Source of the DNA: Aquilutibacter rugosus
GTDB taxonomy: Bacteria > Pseudomonadota > Gammaproteobacteria > Xanthomonadales > Xanthomonadaceae
DNA length: 64,000 nucleotides
Reading direction: 5' to 3'
Assembly: GCF_036541335.1 (NCBI RefSeq)
Contig: NZ_JAZHBO010000002.1
Location: forward strand, 558,001-622,000
Below the pieces are notes generated by a model. That model did no database searches. It saw only the letters and a list, made by a program, of their open reading frames with translations, and was not told the origin of the DNA. Below are positions 17,071-26,655 of this stretch, in pieces. The position numbers and the translations under genes are program-made. Within the stretch, counting starts at the first letter, position 1; each line of letters opens with the position of its first letter.

Positions 17071-17820
17071 TTAGTCTTGACCGAAGGACTGCGCGATGGC
17101 GTTAAATTGGTCGGCGTCTAGCGATGCGCCGCCGATGAGGCCGCCGTCAATGTCGGGCTGGGAGAACAGCTCCGGCGCATTATCCGGCTTGCAGCTCCCG
17201 CCGTAGATGATCGGCATGGAATCAGCGATTTTAGCATCAATTGCAGCAATTTCGCTACGGATTGCCCGGTGAACTTCCTGTGCCTCTTCCTTGGTGGCCG
17301 TTTTACCGGTGCCAATGGCCCAGACCGGCTCATATGCAATCATGAGCTTGGCCAGATACTCAGCACCAAGAGCCTGAACCGGGGCCAGCTGTTCCTGCAG
17401 ACGCCAGAAGGTTTGACCTTCCTCACGCTCCTTGAGCGATTCGCCCACGCAAACAATCGGAGTTAGCCCGGCATCAATGGCAACTTTTGCCTTTTTGGCA
17501 ACCAGCCCACTGGATTCACCGTGATACTGGCGACGCTCCGAGTGGCCGACCAGAACATAACCGGCACCGATATCCTTCAGCATGGCGGCAGACACCTCGC
17601 CCGTGTACGCACCGCTGTCACGCGAGCTGACATCCTGAGCACCGAATGCCACGTGCGTAGCGCCGGTATCAATCGCCTCTGCCAGATACGGAATCGGCGG
17701 GAACACGATGCGTACCACATCGCCCGTATCGACTGCGTCGATGGCTCGAATCAGATCCTGAGCAAATTGGCGTGAGCCATTGAGTTTCCAGTTACCACCG
17801 ACAACTTTCCTGCGCGACAT
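17071..17820 (-). CDS. tpiA: Triosephosphate isomerase
   Basis: TpiA interconverts dihydroxyacetone phosphate and glyceraldehyde 3-phosphate in glycolysis and gluconeogenesis. The 249-residue TIM barrel has all catalytic residues: N10 and K12 (VGGNWKLNG), H93 (VGHSERR) and E164 (IAYEPVWAIGTG). The phosphate-binding GGSC near residue 209 is also present. It is followed by secG in the same direction. Confidence 0.98.
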   Translation of the reverse strand: MSRRKVVGGNWKLNGSRQFAQDLIRAIDAVDTGDVVRIVFPPIPYLAEAIDTGATHVAFGAQDVSSRDSGAYTGEVSAAMLKDIGAGYVLVGHSERRQYHGESSGLVAKKAKVAIDAGLTPIVCVGESLKEREEGQTFWRLQEQLAPVQALGAEYLAKLMIAYEPVWAIGTGKTATKEEAQEVHRAIRSEIAAIDAKIADSMPIIYGGSCKPDNAPELFSQPDIDGGLIGGASLDADQFNAIAQSFGQD

Positions 17821-17865
17821 GAAATACGTGCTCCAAGTAATGAATAGCAGACCGACGGACGGGCC

Positions 17866-18807
17866 TTATTTCAGCTTAATCTCGCGCAGGCGTTCTTCGA
17901 GATAACCTTGCGCAGTGATCGGTTCCGGATAGCGGCTGGGATTGTCCGGCGTAATCGTGGACGGCAGCACATCGATCAGGAAATCGGGATTGGGATGCAA
18001 AAAGAACGGCGTTGAATAGCGCGGGCGGCGGGCGGCCTCCCCCTGCGGATTCACCACGCGGTGCGTTGTGGAAGGCAGTACGTGATTGGTCAGGCGTTGC
18101 AGCATGTCACCGATATTGACGACGATAGTGTCCGCTTCGGCAGTGAACGGAACCCACTCACCGTCGTGCGATTTGACCTCGAGACCGGCAGCCGAGGCAC
18201 CGACCAGCAAGGTGATCAGATTGATGTCCTCGTGAGCGCCGGCGCGGACATTCGGAATGTCATCGGTCGTGATCGGCGGGTAATGAATCGGACGCAGAAT
18301 CGAGTTACCGAAATTGGTTTTGTCCTGAAAATAGTGTTCAGGCAGATTCATATACAAAGCTAGCGCGGACAGCACCTTGCTGCCCAGAGTGTCGAGCGCT
18401 GCATACAGTGCACGTCCCTTCTCTTCGAAGGCCGGCACTTCGGCAGGCCACACATTGGCCGGCATATCATCGGCGTATTTGCTGTCACGCGGAATGTCGC
18501 GACCGATGTGCCAGAACTCCTTGAGATCCGAATACTTGGCACCCTTGGCGGTCTCTACGCCGAACGGCGTGTAACCGCGCGCACCGCCGCCGCCCGGGAT
18601 GTGATACTGCTTCTTCGCCTCTTCGGGCAGTGCAAAGAACGACTGAAACGCCTTGTAGCTGTCGTCGATCAGCTCCGGGCTGATGCCATGGTTACGGATG
18701 CCGGCAAAACCCCATTGGCGATACGCATCGCCTAGTTCCCTTACGAAGGCATCGCGATCCGTATCGAATCGGGAAATGTCAAAAGTGGGGATACGTGCAG
18801 AATTCAC
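17866..18807 (-). CDS. Isopenicillin N synthase-like 2OG-Fe(II) dioxygenase
   Basis: This is a member of the non-haem iron oxygenase family that includes isopenicillin N synthase and plant 2-oxoglutarate dioxygenases. The 313-residue product has the N-terminal DIOX_N domain (IPTFDISRF...). The iron triad is H192, D194 and H249, and R263-x-S265 would bind 2-oxoglutarate. The substrate cannot be read from sequence. Similar proteins are common in proteobacteria and usually not tied to beta-lactam synthesis, and no biosynthetic partners are nearby. It sits between glmM (15-bp gap) and tpiA (45-bp gap), so it may be expressed with cell-wall precursor and glycolytic genes. Confidence 0.85.
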   Translation of the reverse strand: MNSARIPTFDISRFDTDRDAFVRELGDAYRQWGFAGIRNHGISPELIDDSYKAFQSFFALPEEAKKQYHIPGGGGARGYTPFGVETAKGAKYSDLKEFWHIGRDIPRDSKYADDMPANVWPAEVPAFEEKGRALYAALDTLGSKVLSALALYMNLPEHYFQDKTNFGNSILRPIHYPPITTDDIPNVRAGAHEDINLITLLVGASAAGLEVKSHDGEWVPFTAEADTIVVNIGDMLQRLTNHVLPSTTHRVVNPQGEAARRPRYSTPFFLHPNPDFLIDVLPSTITPDNPSRYPEPITAQGYLEERLREIKLK

Positions 18808-18822
18808 GAACTGTTCCTATTG

Positions 18823-20169
18823 TTACGCAGCCGCTGCCTGTACAGCATCGGCGAGTGATTTAAGGGTGGATTCCATCAGTTGCTGATCCGTGCACTCCAC
18901 GGTGACTCGCACCACAGGCTCCGTACCCGAGGGACGAAGAAATGCCCGGCCCTGACCTGCAACTGCCTGCTGTGCCTTGCCGAGCGCCTCCTGCACGGCC
19001 GGAGCCTCGGCCGGCTTGGACTTGCCGGCGGCATAACGCACATTGATCGTAAGTTGCGGAACCTTTTTGAAGCCCTGCAGCGCGGTTTCCAGCGTCATGC
19101 CGCGACGTTGCAGCACTTCGAGCACCTGCAGGGCCGTCACGATGCCATCGCCGGTGCCGCTGCGATCCAGACACAGCATGTGGCCCGAAGTCTCGCCGCC
19201 AAGGTTGCCACCGTTGGCGTGCAGTTGCTGGTGCACATAACGATCACCGACCTTGGCACGGATCAGGCCGATGCCCAACCCCTCCAGCGCCTGTTCCAGA
19301 CCGTAGTTGGTCATCAGCGTTCCGACCACCGGACCTTGCAGACGACCGGTTTCCTTCCAGTCCTTGGCCAGGACGTACAGCAAATCATCACCGTCACAGA
19401 CGGCGCCGTTCTCATCGACGAACAGAACGCGGTCGCCGTCGCCGTCAAAGGCGATGCCGATATCCGCGCCGGTCTGCACCACGCGGGCAGCCAATGTCTC
19501 GGGATGCGTGGAGCCGACATTTTCGTTGATGTTGGTACCGTTCGGTTCGATGCCAATCGCATCCACCCGTGCACCAAGCTCTCGCAAAACCAATGGCCCT
19601 AACTGATAAGTGGCACCGTTGGCGCAATCCATAGCGATGCGCAGACCGCCAAGGTCAAAGCCACGCGGGACGGAGTTCTTGCAGAATTCAATGTAGCGGC
19701 CCAGGGCATCGCGTGTACGGATCGCCTTACCCAGATCATCGGAATCGACCGTAGAAAACGGTTGATCCAGAGCAGCCTCAATTGCCAGCTCGACTTCATC
19801 GCTGAGCTTTTCGCCCTCGGCGCTGAAGAACTTAATGCCGTTATCGTGATGCGGATTGTGTGAGGCCGAAATCACGATGCCGCCATCGGCACGCAAGGAG
19901 CGGGTCAGATGTGCAACGGCCGGCGTCGGCATGGGTCCCATCAGTTGTACGTCGACACCGGCTGCAACCAGACCTGCCTCTAACGCCGCCTCAAACATGT
20001 AGTTGGAGATGCGCGTGTCCTTGCCGATGATAACCACCGGTTTGCGCCAATTGCGGCGCGGCAGCGCATGGCCATAGGCATTGCCGAGACGCAGCACGAA
20101 ATCCGCACTGATCGGACCGGCACCCACTCGACCGCGAATACCGTCGGTTCCGAAATATTTGCGACTCAT
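18823..20169 (-). CDS. glmM: Phosphoglucosamine mutase
   Basis: GlmM converts glucosamine 6-phosphate to glucosamine 1-phosphate for UDP-GlcNAc synthesis, and so feeds peptidoglycan and LPS. The 448-residue protein has the phosphoserine loop ISASHNPHHDNG (active S103), the metal-binding DGDGDR and the C-terminal phosphate-binding RPSGTEPVVRV. The N terminus MSRKYFGTDGIRGRVG is the family signature. The ATG overlaps the accD stop by 4 bp. Confidence 0.98.
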   Translation of the reverse strand: MSRKYFGTDGIRGRVGAGPISADFVLRLGNAYGHALPRRNWRKPVVIIGKDTRISNYMFEAALEAGLVAAGVDVQLMGPMPTPAVAHLTRSLRADGGIVISASHNPHHDNGIKFFSAEGEKLSDEVELAIEAALDQPFSTVDSDDLGKAIRTRDALGRYIEFCKNSVPRGFDLGGLRIAMDCANGATYQLGPLVLRELGARVDAIGIEPNGTNINENVGSTHPETLAARVVQTGADIGIAFDGDGDRVLFVDENGAVCDGDDLLYVLAKDWKETGRLQGPVVGTLMTNYGLEQALEGLGIGLIRAKVGDRYVHQQLHANGGNLGGETSGHMLCLDRSGTGDGIVTALQVLEVLQRRGMTLETALQGFKKVPQLTINVRYAAGKSKPAEAPAVQEALGKAQQAVAGQGRAFLRPSGTEPVVRVTVECTDQQLMESTLKSLADAVQAAAA

Positions 20170-21056
20170 TGCGACTCCCCTGAAAGTTGCGGCAGCTCCC
20201 GTTTCATCAGGATACCAAGCAACGAAATTAAGCGACCTCTTAGCTCACGGCGATCGCAGATCTGATCGATGGCGCCATGATCCAGCAGGAACGGCGGGCG
20301 CTGGAAGCCCTCCGGCAGCGTCTCGCGAACCGTCTGTTCAATCACGCGCGGGCCGGCGAAACCGATCAACGCATCGGGTTCGGCAATGTTGATGTCGCCC
20401 AACATCGCGAATGAGGCCGAGACACCACCCGTAGTCGGGTGCGTGAGTACCGAGATATAAGGCAACCCGGCGTCGCGAAGTCGCGCCAGCGCCGCAGAGG
20501 TCTTTGCCATCTGCATCAGCGAGAACAGGCTCTCCTGCATGCGCGCGCCGCCACTGGCGCTGAAGCAGACGAATGGCGAGCCCAGTTCCAGTGCACGCTC
20601 GGCACCCAAGGCGATGCGTTCACCCACTACCGAGCCCATAGACCCGCCCATGTAGGCAAAGTCAAATGCACTGGCGACCAGATCGTGACCCGCCAATTTG
20701 CCCTGCAGGGTCACCAGCGCATCACGTTCACCAGTGGCCTTTTGCGCGGCTTTGATGCGTTCGGCATAGCGCTTCTGGTCCTTGAACCGCAGCACATCGG
20801 TGGGCCCTAAATTAGCACCGATTTCGATGAGCGGACTACCCTCGTCAAATAACGCACGCAACCGGGCCCGCGCGCGAATCGGACGGTGCGCACCGCACTT
20901 GGAGCACACTTCGAGATTCTCTTCGAGCTCGGGACGATACAACGCAGCACCGCAGCGGTCACATTTTTCCCAAAGACCCTCGGGCACGTTGCGGCGCTTT
21001 GCAGACGCCGCATCGGTCCGAATACCGGCCGGCTTGAGCTTATTCAGCCAGGACAT
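20166..21056 (-). CDS. accD: Acetyl-CoA carboxylase carboxyltransferase subunit beta
   Basis: AccD pairs with AccA to transfer carboxyl from biotin to acetyl-CoA, the first step of fatty-acid synthesis. The 296-residue product has the N-terminal C4 zinc ribbon (C32, C35, C51, C54) and the crotonase-like core with GGARMQESLFSLMQMAKT and HPTTGGVSASFAMLGD. A good ribosome-binding site (AAGGG) precedes the ATG at 21056. It follows trpA by 41 bp, as in Xanthomonas. Confidence 0.97.
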   Translation of the reverse strand: MSWLNKLKPAGIRTDAASAKRRNVPEGLWEKCDRCGAALYRPELEENLEVCSKCGAHRPIRARARLRALFDEGSPLIEIGANLGPTDVLRFKDQKRYAERIKAAQKATGERDALVTLQGKLAGHDLVASAFDFAYMGGSMGSVVGERIALGAERALELGSPFVCFSASGGARMQESLFSLMQMAKTSAALARLRDAGLPYISVLTHPTTGGVSASFAMLGDINIAEPDALIGFAGPRVIEQTVRETLPEGFQRPPFLLDHGAIDQICDRRELRGRLISLLGILMKRELPQLSGESQ

Positions 21057-21097
21057 GAATACCCTTAAATTGACTAATCACTTCTAAGGATGACAGT

Positions 21098-21898
21098 TTA
21101 CCGCAAGCCATCCAGCGCCTCACGGACCGGCCGCAGGAAGGCCTCGGCAGCGAGAACCGGGTCATCGGCAGCACTCAGCGTGTCCACCAGGGCCGAGCCG
21201 ATCACGACGCCATCGGCACCCGCAGCCACGCGTTTAGCCGACTCCGCGTCGCGGACACCAAAGCCGACCACTACCGGCACAGGGCTCTGTTCCTGCAATC
21301 GCGCCAGCACGCCGCTGTTGCTTTCGTTCTGCAGAGCCTGTCCGGTCCCCGTTACGCCTGCATAGCTGACGTAGTAGAGATAGCCTTCGGCATGCTGGCA
21401 GATCGCGCGCAGTCGCCCGATTGAGGTTGTAGGCGCCACTAGACCGATCCACTCCAGTCCGGATTGCGCGAAGGCATCACGAAACGGCCCGGCCTCCTCA
21501 TCGGGGAGATCGACCAGCAAAGTGCCATCAACGCCTGCGGCCACTGCACGACGCGCATACTCGGCAGCGCCCAGAATATCCACGGGATTCAGATACCCCA
21601 TCAGTACGACCGGTGTCACGGAATCCTGCCGGCGGAACTGCTGCACACATTCCAGCGCGAAGCGCAGACCGGCACCGCGCTCAATCGCCCGCTCGGAACT
21701 GTGTTGAATGCTCGGACCATCAGCCATCGGATCGGAAAACGGCACCCCCAACTCAATCAGGTCGGCACCTGCACGCACCAGTGCATGCATGACGGGCACC
21801 GTGCTGTCTAAGGACGGATCGCCCGCGGTAATAAAGGGGATCAGCAGCTTACGATCGTTGGCCAAAGCCGCAGCGAACTGGCGATCAATCCGACTCAT
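21098..21898 (-). CDS. trpA: Tryptophan synthase alpha chain
   Basis: TrpA cleaves indole-3-glycerol phosphate to indole and glyceraldehyde 3-phosphate. The 266-residue TIM barrel has the catalytic E49 and D60 in LIELGVPFSDPMADGP and the phosphate-binding region GFGVRDAESAKRV near 214-226. The ATG overlaps the trpB stop by 4 bp, which supports coupled translation of the two subunits. Confidence 0.97.
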   Translation of the reverse strand: MSRIDRQFAAALANDRKLLIPFITAGDPSLDSTVPVMHALVRAGADLIELGVPFSDPMADGPSIQHSSERAIERGAGLRFALECVQQFRRQDSVTPVVLMGYLNPVDILGAAEYARRAVAAGVDGTLLVDLPDEEAGPFRDAFAQSGLEWIGLVAPTTSIGRLRAICQHAEGYLYYVSYAGVTGTGQALQNESNSGVLARLQEQSPVPVVVGFGVRDAESAKRVAAGADGVVIGSALVDTLSAADDPVLAAEAFLRPVREALDGLR

Positions 21899-23088
21899 AG
21901 CGTAATGCCCTCATGTGCCGCGACTGTGTGCACGTCTTTATCCCCGCGCCCTGACAGGTTGCAAAGCACCAGTCCGTCCGAAGGCATTTCCTTAGCCAGC
22001 TTGATCGCCTGCGCCAGTGCATGACTCGACTCCAGTGCCGGAATGATGCCTTCGGTTTTACACAGCAGATGGAATGCTTCCAGCGCTTCCGTGTCGGTGA
22101 TGCCGGTGTATTCGGCTCGGCCGATTTCCTTTAGGTATGCATGCTCGGGTCCAACCCCCGGATAGTCCAGGCCTGCCGAGATCGAATGGGTCTCGGTAAT
22201 CTGGCCATCGTCATCACACAGAACATAGGTGCGATTGCCGTGCAGAATGCCCGGCCGGCCCTTGCTCAGCGAGGCCGCATGACGACCGGTTTCGAGTCCG
22301 TCGCCGGCGGCTTCGGCGCCGATCAATCGCACATTGGCGTCAGCGATAAAGGCATGGAATACGCCCATGGCATTACTGCCGCCACCAACGCAAGCAGTCA
22401 CGGCATCGGGCAAACGACCGTATTCAGCAAGCATTTGGGCTCGTGCCTCAATGCCGACAACGGCGTTAAAGTCCCGCACCATGCGCGGATACGGATCAGG
22501 CCCGGCCACAGTGCCAATGATGTAGAACGTGTCATCGACGTGGGCAACCCAATCGCGCATCGCTTCGTTCAGTGCATCTTTCAGGGTCGCCGAACCGGAA
22601 TGGACCGGCACCACTCGGGCACCAAGCAAATGCATGCGGTGCACATTGGCCTTCTGACGCTCAATGTCAGTGGCGCCCATATAAACGACGCATTCCAGAC
22701 CCAGACGTGCCGCAACAGTAGCCGACGCCACGCCATGCTGGCCTGCACCGGTTTCCGCGATAATGCGCGTCTTGCCCATGCGAGTGGCCAGCAGAGCCTG
22801 CCCTACTGTGTTGTTGATCTTGTGGGCACCGGTGTGATTCAGATCCTCGCGCTTGAGCAGAATGCGCGCTCCGCCGACTTGCTTGCTCAGACGCTCCGCG
22901 TGATAGATCGGACTGGGACGCCCGACGTAGTGAGCCAGCTCGTATTCGAAAGCCGCCTTGAAGGCCGGGTCGGCGCAGGCCGCGTCATAGGCCGCACTCA
23001 GTTCCTGCAGCGGACGCACCAGCGTTTCCGCCACGAATCGTCCGCCAAATCGTCCAAAATGACCCTGTGTGTCAGGTTGCAAAGACAT
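21895..23088 (-). CDS. trpB: Tryptophan synthase beta chain
   Basis: TrpB joins indole and serine to make tryptophan using pyridoxal phosphate. The 397-residue product has the PLP lysine K90 in NHTGAHKINN, the phosphate-binding GGGSNAMG and the family start HFGRFGGRFVAETL. A GTG directly after the trpF stop (23100) would add four residues (MELD). The ATG at 23088 has a better-spaced GTGGA upstream and gives the same length as E. coli TrpB, so I prefer it. Confidence 0.97.
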   Translation of the reverse strand: MSLQPDTQGHFGRFGGRFVAETLVRPLQELSAAYDAACADPAFKAAFEYELAHYVGRPSPIYHAERLSKQVGGARILLKREDLNHTGAHKINNTVGQALLATRMGKTRIIAETGAGQHGVASATVAARLGLECVVYMGATDIERQKANVHRMHLLGARVVPVHSGSATLKDALNEAMRDWVAHVDDTFYIIGTVAGPDPYPRMVRDFNAVVGIEARAQMLAEYGRLPDAVTACVGGGSNAMGVFHAFIADANVRLIGAEAAGDGLETGRHAASLSKGRPGILHGNRTYVLCDDDGQITETHSISAGLDYPGVGPEHAYLKEIGRAEYTGITDTEALEAFHLLCKTEGIIPALESSHALAQAIKLAKEMPSDGLVLCNLSGRGDKDVHTVAAHEGITL

Positions 23089-23100
23089 ATCCAATTCCAC

Positions 23101-23730
23101 TTAATGTTCCTGATGTGCCGAACGGACCGCTTGCATAAAAGCGGCCATTCGACCGGGTGATTTGACGCCCGGCTCCGATTCGATGCCCGAAGAGACATCG
23201 ACCGCTGTCGCGCGCGAGACTCGCAAAGCATCGGCAACGTTGCCCGCGTGCAGGCCGCCCGCCAGCATGCCGCGCTCGCCGAGGTACTCTGAGAAAATTT
23301 GCCAGTCGCCGACGATGCCGGAGCCACCTGCAGCGCCGGGAGCATGGCCGTCTAGAATGATCCATTCGGCATCGTCGTACGCTCGAATTTGGCCGTGCAA
23401 ATCGGGCTCGTTAGACGACAATGCCTTGCAATACGGACGCTCAAACTGCCGACAGAATTCAACAGATTCATTGCCGTGGAACTGAATGATGCCGGGATTG
23501 ATCAGATGCAAAGCCGTGCGAATAAACTCCGCATCGGCATTGCGCACCAGCAGAAAGATGTCCAGACTGAGCGGCGCCGCATTGCGTAGGGCCGCCGCAT
23601 CCTGCAGGGACAGCGTGCGCACAGACTCCGGCGCCAGTACCAGACCGATCGCATCGACACCTACCGCAACCGCGCAATTCAGATCAGACGGAGTACGGAT
23701 ACCGCAGAATTTGACGTAGGTCGACATCAT
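23101..23730 (-). CDS. trpF: Phosphoribosylanthranilate isomerase
   Basis: TrpF converts N-(5-phosphoribosyl)anthranilate to CdRP in tryptophan synthesis. The product begins MMSTYVKFCGIRTPSD, with the catalytic Cys in KFCGIR. The catalytic Asp is in IILDGHAPGAAGGSG, followed by the phosphate loop AGGLHAGNVADAL. The open frame extends far upstream into truA, but the ATG pair at 23730/23727 overlaps the truA stop, as in the rest of this operon. The trpD and trpC genes are not in the window. Confidence 0.95.
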   Translation of the reverse strand: MMSTYVKFCGIRTPSDLNCAVAVGVDAIGLVLAPESVRTLSLQDAAALRNAAPLSLDIFLLVRNADAEFIRTALHLINPGIIQFHGNESVEFCRQFERPYCKALSSNEPDLHGQIRAYDDAEWIILDGHAPGAAGGSGIVGDWQIFSEYLGERGMLAGGLHAGNVADALRVSRATAVDVSSGIESEPGVKSPGRMAAFMQAVRSAHQEH

Positions 23731-24554
23731 GCGAAGGCAAACCCATCGGCAATCTGATCGGTCCAGGTCACATCCGGCGGCAAGCCCCACTGTGCGGGAT
23801 ACAGAGGTCCGATAAAACTCAGGCCGTTTGGCGGCGCGGTCGGGCCGGCCAAGGTCCGGTCTTTGGATTCCATCACTTCGTGCAGCCACTGCGCATCGCG
23901 CTCACCGGAACCGACCATCATCAGGCTGCCGACCAGATTACGCACCATGTGATGCAGGAAGGCATTGGCCTGCACATCGACAATCACCTGCTGGTGCTGG
24001 CGGCGCACCTGCAGCCACTGCAGATTGCGCCACGCATGGGTTGCCTGACATTGTGAGGATCGGAACGCCGAAAAATCGCGCTCACCCAGAAGCGCTTGCG
24101 CTGCTTCGTGCATGGCATCGGTATCCAGCGGCCGCCGCTCCCACGACAGGAACCGCCGCTGAAATCCGGGGCGAGTAATGCGATTGACGATACGGTAGCG
24201 GTAACGGCGTGCGACGGCGCTAAAGCGCGCATTGAAATCATCCGCCACCGGTTGACACCACAACGCAGCGACTTGCGGCGGTAAATGCCCGGTTACACCC
24301 AAGGTCCATGCTCGCGGATCGCGTAGGGCATCACTGTCAAAGTGCACTACTTGACTCAAACCATGAACGCCCGCATCGGTGCGACCGGCACAAACGGTGT
24401 CTACAGGCGCATTGGCAACGCCCTGCAGCGCTGCTTCGAGAGCGGCCTGCACACTGCGCGGCACGTCAGCCTCGGGGGCACCCAGCTTGGACAGACGCTG
24501 CCACCCGCTGAATCCACTACCGTCGTATTCGACGGCTAGCGCGTAACGCGTCAT
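23727..24554 (-). CDS. truA: tRNA pseudouridine(38-40) synthase TruA
   Basis: TruA makes pseudouridine at positions 38-40 of the anticodon arm. The 275-residue product has the catalytic D60 in CAGRTDAGVHG and the family N terminus RYALAVEYDGSGFSGWQ. HHMVRNLVGSLMMVGSG is the conserved C-terminal motif. The ATG at 24554 overlaps the asd stop by 4 bp. Between asd and trpF it is part of the same overlapping gene chain. Confidence 0.97.
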   Translation of the reverse strand: MTRYALAVEYDGSGFSGWQRLSKLGAPEADVPRSVQAALEAALQGVANAPVDTVCAGRTDAGVHGLSQVVHFDSDALRDPRAWTLGVTGHLPPQVAALWCQPVADDFNARFSAVARRYRYRIVNRITRPGFQRRFLSWERRPLDTDAMHEAAQALLGERDFSAFRSSQCQATHAWRNLQWLQVRRQHQQVIVDVQANAFLHHMVRNLVGSLMMVGSGERDAQWLHEVMESKDRTLAGPTAPPNGLSFIGPLYPAQWGLPPDVTWTDQIADGFAFA

Positions 24555-25570
24555 TGCCGCTCTTTCAGCACCAGTTCTGCCAACTGCACTGCATTCAGTG
24601 CAGCGCCCTTTCGAATGTTGTCCGCTACCACCCACATATCGAGACCGCGCGGATGCGAAATGTCTTCGCGGATACGGCCCACAAAGGTAGGATCGGCGTC
24701 CGATGCATGCGTGACCGGCGTGGGATAGCCGCCGGGCACCATTTCATCCACGAGCTCCACACCCGGAGCCGTGCTCAGCAACTCGCGTGCCTCAGCCGCC
24801 GTGATTTTTTCACGCGTCTCCAAGTGCACGGCTTCGCTGTGACCGTAGAACACCGGCACGCGCACCACCGTGGGATTGACCTGAATGCGATCATCGCCAA
24901 GAATCTTGCGCGTCTCCCACACCAGTTTCATTTCCTCGGTGGTGTAGCCGTTGTCCATGAAATCGCCGCCGTGCGGGATGACATTGAATGCAATCTGCAC
25001 GGGATACACCTCGGCTGCCGGCGGCTGGAAATTCAGTAGCGCAGCGGTCTGCTTACCGAGTTCCTCCATCGCTTTGACGCCGGTACCGGATACCGACTGA
25101 TACGTGGCAATGTTGATGCGTTCAATACCAACCTGACGATGGATCGGCGCAATGGCCACCAGCAGCTGCATGGTCGAGCAATTCGGGTTGGCGATGATGC
25201 CACGCGGACGATCACGCAAGGCCTCGGGATTGACCTCGGCAACGACCAGCGGCACATCATCGTCATTGCGGAAGGTCGAGGAATTGTCGATTACCACCGC
25301 GCCTGCGGCGACAAACTTCGGCGCATATTCCTTGGAAACGGCGCCTCCTGCAGAGAACAGGGCGATATCCACACCGGTCGGATCAAAGGTCGCCAGATCC
25401 TGTACCACAATGTCCTTACCGCCAAAACGAATCACCTCGCCGGCCGATCGTTCCGATGCCAGCAGCTTGAGTTCCTTGATGGGAAATTTGCGCTCCGCAA
25501 GAATGGATCGCATCGCTTCGCCGACGGCGCCGGTGGCACCCACTACGGCAACGGTCACTGCTTGAGTCAT
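24551..25570 (-). CDS. asd: Aspartate-semialdehyde dehydrogenase
   Basis: Asd reduces aspartyl phosphate to aspartate semialdehyde, the branch point for lysine/diaminopimelate, threonine and methionine. The 339-residue protein has the NADP-binding VAVVGATGAVGEAM at the N terminus, the active-site C131 in NPNCSTMQL and a catalytic His region near HSEAVHLET. The ATG at 25570 overlaps aroC by 4 bp. The pathway continues with dapA at 55282, elsewhere in this window. Confidence 0.97.
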   Translation of the reverse strand: MTQAVTVAVVGATGAVGEAMRSILAERKFPIKELKLLASERSAGEVIRFGGKDIVVQDLATFDPTGVDIALFSAGGAVSKEYAPKFVAAGAVVIDNSSTFRNDDDVPLVVAEVNPEALRDRPRGIIANPNCSTMQLLVAIAPIHRQVGIERINIATYQSVSGTGVKAMEELGKQTAALLNFQPPAAEVYPVQIAFNVIPHGGDFMDNGYTTEEMKLVWETRKILGDDRIQVNPTVVRVPVFYGHSEAVHLETREKITAAEARELLSTAPGVELVDEMVPGGYPTPVTHASDADPTFVGRIREDISHPRGLDMWVVADNIRKGAALNAVQLAELVLKERQ

Positions 25571-26655
25571 GATTGCTCCGAAAACTGAAAAGGAAGGACA
25601 TCGCCGCATTGCGCGCGATGCGCAAGCGCCAAATCCATCAGAACGAGGGCCGTCATGGCCTCGCAGATGATCGGCGCCCGCAAGGCAACACAGGGATCGT
25701 GACGTCCGGTGGTGACCACCTGGACAGGTTCACCCTGCGCTGAAATGGAATCGACGGGGATCCGCAACGACGAGGTCGGCTTGAAGGCCGCTCGACAACG
25801 GATCACCTGTCCGGTCGAGATGCCGCCAAGCACCCCGCCCGAATGATTGGATTGAAAACCGGTCGTTGCGATGGCATCGCGATGCTCACTGCCATATTGT
25901 CCGGCCGAAGCAAAGCCATCGCCAATATCCACGCCCTTGACGGCGTTGATACTCATCAGAGCCGACGCCAGCAGCGCATCGAGTTTGCCGTAAACGGGCT
26001 GACCCCAGCCACTTGGCACACCGTGAACGCGAACTTCGACACTGCCACCGACGGAGTCGCCGGCCTTACGTACCGAATCAAGAAACTGCTCGAGCTCGGG
26101 CACCTGCGCAGCATCCGGCCACTGCAAGGCATTGACTAAAGCGGCCTGCGGATCGACAACGCCCGGCACATGCGGACCGATCTGACAGACAAACGATTCG
26201 AAGCGAATACCATGCTGCTGTTGCAGCCATTTTTTAGCGACCGCACCGGCCACGACGCGCATGACCGTCTCGCGCGCCGAGGAACGGCCGCCGCCCCGCG
26301 GATCCCGAGTGCCGTACTTGGCCTGATAGGTGAAATCCGCATGCCCAGGGCGGAACTGATCGGCAATCGCTTGGTAATCGCGTGAACGCGCATCGGTATT
26401 GCGAATCAGAACGGCAATCGGCGTGCCGGTGGTCACACCCTGATAGACTCCGCTAAGAATCTCAGGCGTATCGGACTCGCGGCGTTGCGAGGTATGACGG
26501 GAGGCACCTGTGCGGCGACGCGCCAGATCTTCGGCAAAGTCGGCCTCGGACAGAGTCAAACCCGGCGGACAACCGTCGATTACACAGCCCATGGCCGGAC
26601 CATGGCTTTCGCCAAAGGTTGTGACGCACAGCAGATTGCCGAATCGGTTACTCAT
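25567..26655 (-). CDS. aroC: Chorismate synthase
   Basis: AroC makes chorismate from EPSP with reduced FMN, and so supplies aromatic amino acids, folate and quinones. The 362-residue product has all three family signatures: GESHGPAMGCVIDGCPPG, GGGRSSARETVMRV and the C-terminal TTGRHDPCVALRAPIICEAM. Its start overlaps the prmB stop by 4 bp. Its product feeds the trp genes downstream in the same operon. Confidence 0.98.
   Translation of the reverse strand: MSNRFGNLLCVTTFGESHGPAMGCVIDGCPPGLTLSEADFAEDLARRRTGASRHTSQRRESDTPEILSGVYQGVTTGTPIAVLIRNTDARSRDYQAIADQFRPGHADFTYQAKYGTRDPRGGGRSSARETVMRVVAGAVAKKWLQQQHGIRFESFVCQIGPHVPGVVDPQAALVNALQWPDAAQVPELEQFLDSVRKAGDSVGGSVEVRVHGVPSGWGQPVYGKLDALLASALMSINAVKGVDIGDGFASAGQYGSEHRDAIATTGFQSNHSGGVLGGISTGQVIRCRAAFKPTSSLRIPVDSISAQGEPVQVVTTGRHDPCVALRAPIICEAMTALVLMDLALAHRAQCGDVLPFQFSEQS

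Noticed and set aside
21057..23100. Trp leader peptide or attenuator in front of trpF/trpB/trpA
   Set aside because: The genes overlap or nearly touch their upstream neighbours; there is no leader with Trp codons and no terminator hairpin.
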